DNA from: CAXSDR01 sp964236445
Lineage (GTDB): Bacteria > Actinomycetota > Actinomycetes > Motilibacterales > Motilibacteraceae
Assembly: GCA_964236445.1 (NCBI GenBank)
Contig: CAXSDR010000109.1
Coordinates: 1 to 11,904 of the forward strand
Direction of reading: 5' to 3'
DNA length: 11,904 nucleotides
Positions 5,494 to 11,850 of the stretch are shown piece by piece; the first letter of the stretch is position 1, and each line of letters starts with the position of its first letter. The notes beneath the pieces are model-generated. The model saw only the letters and a program-made list of their open reading frames with translations. It searched no databases and had not been told where the DNA came from. The position numbers and the translations under genes are program-made.

Positions 5494-7614
5494 GTGCTCG
5501 AGGAGGACGTGACGGTAGCAACCGTCGAGGGCGTCTTGCTCGATCTCGCATCGGACAAGGCGACCGGTTGCCTCAGCGTGGCACGTCTCGACGGCGAGGT
5601 CGTCGACCTCTTCCTCAAGTCCGGCGAGCTCTACGCCGTGACCGTGCCGGGGCGGCGCGCCCGCATCGGTGCGCGCCTGATCTCCACCGGTCGGCTGACG
5701 CCAGACACCCTCAGCGAAGCCCTCGTGATCCAGAAGACCGAGCTCCAGGGTTGGCGGCTCGGTGAGCTCCTCGTGCACCTCGGGCAGGTCGAGCGGGCGA
5801 TCGTCGAGTCCTACGTCACCGAACAGCTCGAGGATGCCCTCACCGGCCTGGTCGGGCGCGAGGCCACCGCCTGGCGCTGGAAGTCCGGCCGCAAGACCCG
5901 CCAGGACATTGCTCCTCCCGTCGCGATCGCCGAGGTCATCTCGCGGGCCGTCGCGCGCAACACCCGCTGGCAGCACATCGAGGCAGCCCTCGGCGGAGTG
6001 GACGTCGTGTGTCACCTGTCCCGCGCGGGCACGCATCTGGACGGGGCTTCGTTGGCGCCGCGCTCGTGGGCGCTGCTGTGCCGGGTGGACGGGCGGCGCA
6101 CCGTGACAGAGCTCGCCGACGCCTGCGGCTTCACGCTCTACGAAGCAGCCGACGTCGTTCTGCAGCTCGTCGGCCTCGGCGTCGTCGACGTGCCGGCGCC
6201 CACCAACCAGACCCTGATCGTGCCCATCGTCGCCGCCGATGAGGTGGCCCAGACCGACCTCGTGCTGCCGGTCATCGCCTCGGACGTGGCTGACGAGACC
6301 GTGATCACCGACATTCCCACCCGCGCGCCGGAGCGCGTGGCCGTGCCCGAGGTGCGGGCGGTGGACGTCGCGCCGTCACCGGCGACGGTTCCCGCGCCGG
6401 CGGCCGGACGTCACCACGGACGCGAACGCGACGACCAGCAGACGCGCGAGCGGGCGGATGCCGAGCTGGTCGCCGAGCAGCTCACGCAGCTGAGCGAGAA
6501 GGGTGCGGCCGAGCGGGCCGAGCGCCGCCGCGCGCGCGGCGAGACGCCGAGCGAGCATTCACCCCGTGCCGCCATCCCCCTGCGTCCGTCGGTGGACCAG
6601 GACCGCCAGGCTCAGCTCGAGGCCGAGCTCGCCGAAGCGCAGCGCCTCGAGGACGAGCGGACGCACCGCAGCACGCCCACGGAGCCGACTGCCGGCGACG
6701 TGCAGGAGGAGCGGGCGCAGTCGCGCCGCCGGCGTACGACTGCGGCGGCGGAGCAGGCTGCGGCTGATCGAGCCGCCGCCGAGCGAGCCGAGATCGAGCG
6801 GGTAGCAGCCGAGCAGGCCGAAGCCGAGCGTGAAGCCGAGCGCGCCGAAGCCGAGCGCGCCGAGGCGGAAAAAGTTGCCGCCGCGGAGAAGGCGCGGGCC
6901 CAGCGCATTGCTACAGAGAAGGCCACCGCCGCCAAGACCGAGGCTGCCCGCATCGCGGCCGAGAAGGCAACCGCAGCCAGGGTCGAAGCCCAACGCCTCG
7001 CCACGGAGAAGGCCGCCGCCGCCAAGGCAGCCGCAGCCGAGGCGGAAGCCGAGCGCGTGGCGGCTGAATCGGCGGAGGCGGCCCGGGTCGAAGCCGAGCG
7101 TGTCACGGCCGAGACCGCTGCTGCTGCACAGCTGGCCAGGGACATGGCCGATGCCGGCGTCCTGCCGAGCGCGGAGGACCTGGCGAGCGTCGCCTCGGAC
7201 TTCGCCGACTTCAACGAGTTCGCCGAGTTCGCGGGCACCGTCTCTGCGAGCGCCAACGCAGACTACGCCGACGGCCTCGGCGACCTGGCCGACATCTCCT
7301 CCGACATGAGCCTCGGCGACTTCGCGCGCTCCCTGGGCGACGACTTCATCGTCGCCGAACCGGCACCTGCCCCGGCTGAGGTGCCGAAGCCGGTGGACGT
7401 ACGCGCTGGCGACCCGCCGACCGCAGAGACCGAGGTCGCGGCCGAGACCGAGACCACCCCGCAGTACACCGACACGGCCGCACTGCTGCGTGAGCTCAGC
7501 AGCCTGGGTGGGTTCGGCGATGACGCCACGCCGGCTCCGGCCAATGTTCCCGCGCCCCGGCAGATGCCGTCGCAGCACGACAAGAAGAAGAAGCGCGGGT
7601 TGTTCGGCCGCTAG
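5494..7614 (+). CDS. DUF4388 (PATAN) domain protein with long Ala/Glu coiled coil
   Basis: A 706-residue protein of unknown function. Residues about 8-145 form a DUF4388/PATAN region (GVLLDLASDKATGCLSV, then FLKSGELYAVTVPG and ISTGRLTPDTLSEAL). Residues about 185-235 (RSWALLCRVDGRRTVTELAD onward) look like a winged-helix segment. A Pro/Ala linker follows, then a charged helix (about 320-350) and a TolA-like Ala/Glu/Arg coiled coil (about 412-548) built of AEAERAEAE and AAEKATAA-type repeats. An Asp/Phe-rich stretch (about 568-615), a short conserved-looking helix (TAALLRELSSLGGFG) and a polybasic end (KKKKRGLFGR) complete it. GTG 5494 was chosen because AAGGAG (5482-5487) lies 6 nt upstream; ATG 5449 would add 15 residues and lacks such a site. 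No signal peptide or membrane helix is seen, so a cytoplasmic scaffold is likely. It is divergent from rsiG. Confidence 0.85.
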   Translation: MLEEDVTVATVEGVLLDLASDKATGCLSVARLDGEVVDLFLKSGELYAVTVPGRRARIGARLISTGRLTPDTLSEALVIQKTELQGWRLGELLVHLGQVERAIVESYVTEQLEDALTGLVGREATAWRWKSGRKTRQDIAPPVAIAEVISRAVARNTRWQHIEAALGGVDVVCHLSRAGTHLDGASLAPRSWALLCRVDGRRTVTELADACGFTLYEAADVVLQLVGLGVVDVPAPTNQTLIVPIVAADEVAQTDLVLPVIASDVADETVITDIPTRAPERVAVPEVRAVDVAPSPATVPAPAAGRHHGRERDDQQTRERADAELVAEQLTQLSEKGAAERAERRRARGETPSEHSPRAAIPLRPSVDQDRQAQLEAELAEAQRLEDERTHRSTPTEPTAGDVQEERAQSRRRRTTAAAEQAAADRAAAERAEIERVAAEQAEAEREAERAEAERAEAEKVAAAEKARAQRIATEKATAAKTEAARIAAEKATAARVEAQRLATEKAAAAKAAAAEAEAERVAAESAEAARVEAERVTAETAAAAQLARDMADAGVLPSAEDLASVASDFADFNEFAEFAGTVSASANADYADGLGDLADISSDMSLGDFARSLGDDFIVAEPAPAPAEVPKPVDVRAGDPPTAETEVAAETETTPQYTDTAALLRELSSLGGFGDDATPAPANVPAPRQMPSQHDKKKKRGLFGR

Positions 7615-7669
7615 CGACAACGGTGTCACCGGGTCGGCGCGGGGCTGTCCTCCGAAGCAGAACATGATC

Positions 7670-7697
7670 CACGGGGCACGCCCTAGTAGGCCCCGTG
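7670..7697. terminator. inverted repeat at the DUF4388/sugar transferase convergent junction
   Basis: CACGGGGC (7670-7677) and GCCCCGTG (7690-7697) form a perfect 8-bp stem with a 12-nt loop containing the sugar transferase stop codon (7683-7685). An alternative register, GGGGCACG with CGTGCCCC, is also perfect. The site lies 56 bp past the DUF4388 stop. There is no T-tract, so this is a GC-rich candidate bidirectional terminator. Confidence 0.5.
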
Positions 7698-9200
7698 CCC
7701 CCGCACCACCGCGGCCAACGTCTTCCACAGGATCAGCATGTCGGCGGTCATGGACCAGTTCTCGACGTAGTAGAGGTCGAGCCGAACGCTGTCCTCCCAC
7801 GACAGGTCTGACCGCCCGCTGACCTGCCACAGCCCGGTCATGCCGGGCTTGACGAGCAGGCGTCGGCGGGTGTCGAGGGCATATTGCGCCACCTCCGCCG
7901 GCAGCGGCGGTCGAGGGCCGACCAGACTCATGCTGCCGTTGAGCACGTTGAACAGCTGCGGGAGCTCGTCGATGGAGTAGCGGCGAATGATGCGTCCGAC
8001 CGGAGTGACGCGTGGGTCCCGACGCATCTTGAACAGCACGCCGTCCTGCTCGTTGCTGTCCGCCAACGTCTCGAGGATGCGCTCGGCATCCACCACCATC
8101 GAGCGGTACTTGAACAGCTTGAAGGTCCGCCCGGTGCGACCCACGCGCTCCTGCCGGAAGAAGATCGGACCCGGGCTGCCGAGGCGTACGGCGACAGCGA
8201 CGGCGAGCAGCAGCGGTGACAGCAGCCCGACGAGGACGAGGGCCACGATGCGGTCGAACAGGCCCTTGACGATGCGCATCGGGCCTTCGTACTGCGGCGG
8301 CTCGACGTGCAGCAGCGGCAGGCCGGCCACCGGACGCACGTGCACGCGCGGGCCCGCGACGTCGGTCAGGGCAGGCGCGACCACCAGGTCGACACCACTG
8401 CTCTCCAACGCCCAGCCGAGGCGGCGCAGCGTCGTGGGGGTCATGCCGACGGACGGCACGACGGCGACCGTGTCGGCTCCCGTCAGGCGTACGGCCTCGG
8501 GCACCGTGCTGAGCGAGCCGACGACGTTGAGCGTGTCGTCGGTGTCGAGGTCGTCGTCGGGGCCGCCCGGCAGACAGACACCGACGACCTCGAAGCCCGC
8601 ATAGCGCTCCCGGCTGAGCTCGGCCGAGAGGTGGGAGACGTTGTCGCGACTGCCCACGACGAGAACCCGGTGGGCCCAGCCGCCGTGCTTGCGCCGATGG
8701 TGGAGCCATTTGCGCGCGATGAAGCGCTCGACGAGCAAACCCATGACCCCGAGCGGAAATGCGATGCCGACGAATGCGCGCACATAGTCGACCTGGCCGA
8801 GGTAGGCGATAATCGCCACCACGCCATAGAGGCGCACGCTGGCCGTGACCACCCGCTTGTATTCCTCGGGTCCGGTGCCGACGACACGCCGGTCACGGGC
8901 CATGTGCAGGGACAGGCTCGACATCCAGAACATGACGAGCAGCACAGCGACCCCGCCGTAGGACGAGCCCATGACATGGCGCGGCAGGCCGGCCACGCCG
9001 ACCGCCTCACCGGCGCGGTGCCAGACGACGGCGACACTGATCGCCGCGACCACGACGAGCAGGTCAGCGAAGAAGAGCGTGCGCTCGACGGCACGGACCC
9101 AGGGCGGTCGTGTGAACTGACCGGCACCCACCCCGACGGCCTCCGGCAGCAGGGGGAGCGCCGCGTCGCGCTCGGCCGCTCCAGGCATCTCGAGGACCAC
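7683..9200 (-). CDS. polyprenyl-phosphate sugar-1-phosphate transferase (WbaP/WcaJ-type, exopolysaccharide initiation)
   Basis: An inner-membrane enzyme that moves a sugar 1-phosphate from a nucleotide sugar to a polyprenyl phosphate carrier, the priming step of exopolysaccharide or other surface glycan synthesis. About 505 residues. Four hydrophobic helices lie at about 41-61, 80-100, 118-138 and 142-162, then a Rossmann-like domain starting HRVLVVGSRDN. The catalytic domain starts near residue 308 with KGLFDRIVALVLVGLLSPLL (membrane re-entrant helix) and shows GSPGPIFFRQERVGR, FKLFKYRSM, RRYSIDELPQLFNVLNG, SLVGPRPP and VKPGMTGLWQVSGRSDLSW, all typical of the family. GTG 9200 is chosen for GAGAGAGG (9206-9213) 5 nt upstream; ATG 9188 is an alternative. 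The frame stays open far upstream through ygfZ, but that part is antigenic noise with no family similarity. No glycosyltransferases or wzx/wzy genes are nearby, so the sugar and glycan are unknown. Confidence 0.93.
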   Translation of the reverse strand: MVLEMPGAAERDAALPLLPEAVGVGAGQFTRPPWVRAVERTLFFADLLVVVAAISVAVVWHRAGEAVGVAGLPRHVMGSSYGGVAVLLVMFWMSSLSLHMARDRRVVGTGPEEYKRVVTASVRLYGVVAIIAYLGQVDYVRAFVGIAFPLGVMGLLVERFIARKWLHHRRKHGGWAHRVLVVGSRDNVSHLSAELSRERYAGFEVVGVCLPGGPDDDLDTDDTLNVVGSLSTVPEAVRLTGADTVAVVPSVGMTPTTLRRLGWALESSGVDLVVAPALTDVAGPRVHVRPVAGLPLLHVEPPQYEGPMRIVKGLFDRIVALVLVGLLSPLLLAVAVAVRLGSPGPIFFRQERVGRTGRTFKLFKYRSMVVDAERILETLADSNEQDGVLFKMRRDPRVTPVGRIIRRYSIDELPQLFNVLNGSMSLVGPRPPLPAEVAQYALDTRRRLLVKPGMTGLWQVSGRSDLSWEDSVRLDLYYVENWSMTADMLILWKTLAAVVRGHGAY

Positions 9201-9271
9201 CCGCACCTCTCTCGACGTCGAAATGGTGACCTGTCCGGCTTTGGCTGCGCAGCGGGTCCATCCCGGTCGGC

Positions 9272-9310
9272 AGACTACAGGTCGGCTTCGGTGCGCCTTT
9301 TCCGAGAAGG
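9272..9310 (-). promoter_or_regulatory. putative sugar transferase promoter with overlapping dyad
   Basis: On the minus strand TAGTCT (9272-9277) fits a -10 and would leave a leader of about 65 nt, consistent with the ribosome binding site before GTG 9200. The -35 position coincides with a 15-bp near-palindrome (9296-9310, CCTTTTC-C-GAGAAGG, one G:T pair), which could be an operator. No consensus -35 is present. The 145-bp gap 9201-9345 holds nothing else I can name. Confidence 0.28.
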
Positions 9311-9345
9311 AAACGAGAGTTTTGCCGGCGCGTTGCCCGGCGACG

Positions 9346-10305
9346 TCACTCGAGATCCTGCGTCGCGGCGACGCCGTCGACGAACAACGGGCCATCGCCC
9401 GGAAGTGAGCGCTTGACCAGCGCCAAGGCAATGGGGCCCAGCTCGAAGTGGCGCGCCGCGGTGCCCACGAGGCCGACCTGCCGACCGTCACTGTCGAGAA
9501 CCGGCGTCGCCGGTGCCGGCACGTGCTCGACGGAGCCGTCGAGGTGCAGCAGCACCAGGCGGCGGGGCGGGCGGCCGAGATTGTGCACCCGCGCGACCGT
9601 CTCCTGGCCGCGATAACAGCCCTTGTCGAGGGAGACTGCCGAGCCGAGCCAGCCCACCTCGTGGGGGATGGTGCGATGGTCGGTCTCGAACCCCATGCGC
9701 GGCACGCGGGCAGCAACGCGTAGCGCGTCATGAGCCCAGGTGCCGGCCGGTGCGCCCGCGGCCAGCACGGCGTCACGCAGCTGGGCACGCGGCACCAGCA
9801 GCTCACGACCGCCCAGGGCGTCGGCAGCGACCCAGGTGAGGAAGCGTTCGTGGGAGAGGGCTACCGGCTGCCAGAGCACGGCATAGTCGGCCGTCACGTC
9901 CTCGATCGTCACCTCGGTCCAGAAACGCATCGACGTGAGGTAGTCGACGAGCGGCGCAGCGGTGCCTCGCTCGACGACGAGCCAGGTCGAGGCGCCGTCG
10001 TCCACCACGTGCGCGGCGTGCTGGATGTGACCCCGGTGGTCGAGGACGAGAGCCGACGTCGACTCCGCGGGCGCGAGCGCGAGCAGGTGCTGCGTCGTGA
10101 GCGCGTGCAGCCAGCTGCGGCGGTCGGAGCCGGTCACGCGGATGACCTCGCGGTGGGAGAGATCCACCGACCCGGCACCGCTCACGAGAGCGCGCTGCTC
10201 GCGCATGGGGTCGCCGTAGTGCCAGGCGACGGCGTCGTCCGGGAACTTCCCCGCCACGGCGCCGGGCTGATCGAGCAGTGGGGACGCGGCCGCGAGCTCA
10301 GGCAT
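9346..10305 (-). CDS. ygfZ: folate-binding protein YgfZ (Fe-S enzyme maintenance)
   Basis: A 319-residue cytosolic protein of the GcvT-like folate-binding family. YgfZ supports the assembly or repair of certain iron-sulfur enzymes, using tetrahydrofolate and a conserved Cys. The hallmark K-G-C-Y-x-G-Q-E is present as KGCYRGQE, residues 228-235 (Cys230), followed by TVARVHNLGRPPRRLVLL. The N-terminal GcvT-like half includes VDLSHREVIRVTGSDRRSWL and LVLDHRGHIQHAAHV. Length is normal and nothing is missing. The ATG at 10305 overlaps the 3' end of the Fur-family gene by 8 bp, so it is translated as the last gene of the operon starting at 11435. The next gene downstream on this strand, the sugar transferase, is separated by 145 bp and appears to have its own promoter. 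Confidence 0.95.
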   Translation of the reverse strand: MPELAAASPLLDQPGAVAGKFPDDAVAWHYGDPMREQRALVSGAGSVDLSHREVIRVTGSDRRSWLHALTTQHLLALAPAESTSALVLDHRGHIQHAAHVVDDGASTWLVVERGTAAPLVDYLTSMRFWTEVTIEDVTADYAVLWQPVALSHERFLTWVAADALGGRELLVPRAQLRDAVLAAGAPAGTWAHDALRVAARVPRMGFETDHRTIPHEVGWLGSAVSLDKGCYRGQETVARVHNLGRPPRRLVLLHLDGSVEHVPAPATPVLDSDGRQVGLVGTAARHFELGPIALALVKRSLPGDGPLFVDGVAATQDLE

Positions 10306-10804
10306 GGTGGTGGGCGGCGTGGGAGCCCTCAGACGTGCCTGCCGTGCCGGTCGCCGTGCAGGCCGCGCACTGGCCGAAGATCGCGAAGTGGTTCACATCG
10401 GTGGTGAACCCGTATCGCTGCGCCAGGCTTCCCACCATGGCGTCGGCCGCATCGACCGACACCTCCTCCACGCCCCCGCAACTGCGGCAGACCAGATGGA
10501 GGTGGTGGTGCGCAGAGGCCGGGTGATAGGTCGGGGCACCGTGCCCGAGATGCGTGTGCGTGACCAGGCCGAGCTCGCCGAGCAGCTCCAGCGTGCGATA
10601 GATGGTCGATGCGTTGACCGCACCCGCGGTGCGCTGCACCTCGACGAGCACCTCGTCGGGCGTGGCGTGTCCGAGCGTGGTGACGGCTTCGAGGACCAGC
10701 TGGCGCTGCGCCGTCAGGCGGTAGCCCCGCGCACGCAGCATGTCGCGCCAGTCGCCGTCCTCGCCCGGCTCGACGTGCTCGACCGGCTCGGTCAGCCCGG
10801 TCAC
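10298..10804 (-). CDS. nur: Fur-family metalloregulator, probably nickel-responsive Nur
   Basis: A 168-residue DNA-binding repressor. The N-terminal winged helix covers about 19-95 (YRLTAQRQLVLEAV, then NASTIYRTLELLGELGLV as recognition helix) and the dimerisation domain follows. Metal ligands: H46, H83, H85, H99, H101, H103 and H139, plus C106-x2-C109 and C146-x2-C149. From memory, Streptomyces coelicolor Nur uses H33/H86/H88/H90 at one site and H70/H72/H126 at the nickel site; every one corresponds here with a constant offset of +13, which favours Nur over Zur or FurA. Nur represses nickel uptake and controls superoxide dismutase genes. An additional His-rich tail (SHAAHHHA) ends the protein. 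The GTG at 10804 overlaps the TGA of the FABP gene by four bases (GTGA). It has no promoter of its own visible, so it is expressed with the operon. Confidence 0.88.
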   Translation of the reverse strand: MTGLTEPVEHVEPGEDGDWRDMLRARGYRLTAQRQLVLEAVTTLGHATPDEVLVEVQRTAGAVNASTIYRTLELLGELGLVTHTHLGHGAPTYHPASAHHHLHLVCRSCGGVEEVSVDAADAMVGSLAQRYGFTTDVNHFAIFGQCAACTATGTAGTSEGSHAAHHHA

Positions 10805-11325
10805 GACGGCCCCATCTCCCGGGCGCCTGCGCCCGAGGCGATGCGCTTGAGCCGAGCCGACATGAACGGGCGCAGCGCCTGGCCCTGCGCGGCCCGGTCG
10901 TAGGCCCAGAGCAGGTCGCTCTCCACGAGGCCGTAGAGACGGTGCCCGGCGGTGTGGTCGTCGCCCGACTGCGTACGCGCGACCACGTCCGTGCTCATCT
11001 CGATCTTGGCGGGCACGACCTCACCGACATAGATCTCTACGACGCCACCCGGATGGCTGAGCACGACCTCGACGCCGTCGACGCCGGTGGGACGCCAGTA
11101 GCCCGACTCCAGCAGGAACGGCTCCCCCACGCCCCCGTCGGCGTCGAGCAGCCAGGTGCGGCTCTCGTAGGTCAGGAACGGCTGGCCGACATGGCCGAAG
11201 ACGATCTCCTGCCCGAACTGCGCTTCCTTCATCGAGGGGTAGCCGACGACTCCTACGCCCTGCCAGGTGCCGAGCAGCCAGGCGATGCGCACGAGGGCAC
11301 CCGGAAGGTCAGTGGTGAGCTCCAT
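10801..11325 (-). CDS. nitrobindin-like FABP family (DUF1794) beta-barrel protein
   Basis: A 174-residue protein with the fold of nitrobindins, small beta-barrels that in several cases bind ferric heme and react with NO or peroxynitrite. The N-terminal signature is WLLGTWQGVGVVGYP (G19-x-W21-x-G23-x-G25), followed by GQEIVFGHVGQPFLTYESRTW, ESGYWRPTG, and the C-terminal SDLLWAYDRAAQGQALRPFM. In Mycobacterium tuberculosis nitrobindin the proximal heme ligand is a His in the matching C-terminal segment (LQHHLSA); here the segment reads LRPFMSA with no His, so heme binding of the usual kind is doubtful. The ATG at 11325 is the first residue of the family-like sequence. It lies 8 bp after the small membrane gene and overlaps the nur start by 4 bp. 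Confidence 0.9.
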   Translation of the reverse strand: MELTTDLPGALVRIAWLLGTWQGVGVVGYPSMKEAQFGQEIVFGHVGQPFLTYESRTWLLDADGGVGEPFLLESGYWRPTGVDGVEVVLSHPGGVVEIYVGEVVPAKIEMSTDVVARTQSGDDHTAGHRLYGLVESDLLWAYDRAAQGQALRPFMSARLKRIASGAGAREMGPS

Positions 11326-11333
11326 GAGGCGGC

Positions 11334-11435
11334 TCAGCTCTGACCCTTGAACAGCTTGAAGACGACGTAGCCGCCGAACCAGGTGATCAGCAACGCGGAG
11401 ACGATGAGCACCGTGGTGTAGAAAGCTTCGAGCAC
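11334..11435 (-). CDS. 33-residue single-pass membrane microprotein, unknown function
   Basis: A small gene easily missed by length cut-offs. Starting at GTG 11435 it encodes 33 residues: a short acidic/aromatic start (LEAFYTT), one strongly hydrophobic helix at about 8-27 (VLIVSALLITWFGGYVVF), and a basic end (KLFKGQS). The positive-inside rule puts the C-terminus in the cytoplasm. TAGACT lies exactly 6 nt before the GTG, so the message would be leaderless, and the stop is 8 bp before the FABP start. These two points and the sensible membrane-helix sequence support a real gene that opens the operon. I do not recognise a named family. Confidence 0.7.
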   Translation of the reverse strand: MLEAFYTTVLIVSALLITWFGGYVVFKLFKGQS

Positions 11436-11441
11436 CCGGCG

Positions 11442-11451
11442 AGTCTAGTCT
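11442..11451. promoter_or_regulatory. overlapping divergent -10 elements
   Basis: The 10-bp sequence AGTCTAGTCT contains TAGTCT on the plus strand (11446-11451), 7 nt before the DsrE ATG at 11459, and TAGACT on the minus strand (11442-11447), 6 nt before the microprotein GTG at 11435. The two hexamers share the TA at 11446-11447. Both genes would be leaderless, and polymerase could occupy only one at a time. Confidence 0.55.
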
Positions 11452-11458
11452 GCACGCC

Positions 11459-11842
11459 ATGATCGATTCCGCCTCCGAGCAGGCCCGCCGGCTCGTGGTC
11501 AAGGTGACGTCCGGAGCGGAGGCACCCGAGCGTTGCTCGCAGGCCTTCACCGTCGCGGCCACAGCGGCTGCCTCCGGCGTCGTGGTCTCGCTCTGGCTCA
11601 CCGGCGAGGCGGCGTGGTTCGCCGTCCCGGGCAAGGCCACGCAGTTCGAGCTGCCCCACGCCGCGCCGCTCGAGGACCTGCTTGCCACCGTTCTCGCCAG
11701 CGGCACCGTCACGCTCTGCACCCAGTGCGCCGCCCGTCGGGCGATCACGCCCGCGGAGGTCATCGAGGGCATACGCATTGCGGGAGCGGCCACGTTCGTC
11801 GAGGAGATCTTCAGCGAGGGCGTACGCGCGTTGGTCTACTGA
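11459..11842 (+). CDS. DsrE family protein
   Basis: A 127-residue cytosolic protein of the DsrE/DsrF-like family, whose members move sulfur or act in thiol redox chemistry. LVVKVTSGAEAPERCSQAF (residues 12-30) gives strand 1 and a Cys26-containing helix, AASGVVVSLWLTGEAAWF the second strand region, and a CxxC pair sits at C87-T-Q-C90 (TLCTQCAARR), in the region where DsrE-like proteins carry a functional Cys. The end (GAATFVEEIFSEGVRALVY) is typical. The ATG at 11459 follows a TAGTCT -10 by 7 nt and no ribosome binding site is apparent, so the mRNA looks leaderless. It is divergent from the microprotein/FABP/nur/ygfZ operon. Substrate and partner are not identifiable here. Confidence 0.88.
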   Translation: MIDSASEQARRLVVKVTSGAEAPERCSQAFTVAATAAASGVVVSLWLTGEAAWFAVPGKATQFELPHAAPLEDLLATVLASGTVTLCTQCAARRAITPAEVIEGIRIAGAATFVEEIFSEGVRALVY

Positions 11843-11850
11843 GCGCGCTG

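Noticed and set aside
6730..7140. Possible DNA tandem repeat or minisatellite within the DUF4388 gene
   Set aside because: The repetition is at the protein level (Ala/Glu heptad-like units); DNA units vary in length and sequence, so no true tandem array.
6559..8709. A 716-codon minus-strand frame spanning the DUF4388 coiled coil and part of the sugar transferase
   Set aside because: Low-complexity Gly/Leu/Arg sequence created by the Ala/Glu repeats on the other strand; it conflicts with two well-supported genes.
9201..9806. N-terminal extension of the sugar transferase frame through ygfZ
   Set aside because: The frame is open, but the translated sequence lacks family similarity, overlaps the well-defined YgfZ C-terminus, and a good ribosome binding site lies at the internal GTG 9200.
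11343..11793. Long N-terminal extension of the FABP gene up to 11793
   Set aside because: It would run antisense through dsrE and over the microprotein gene, and family similarity begins only at the Met at 11325.
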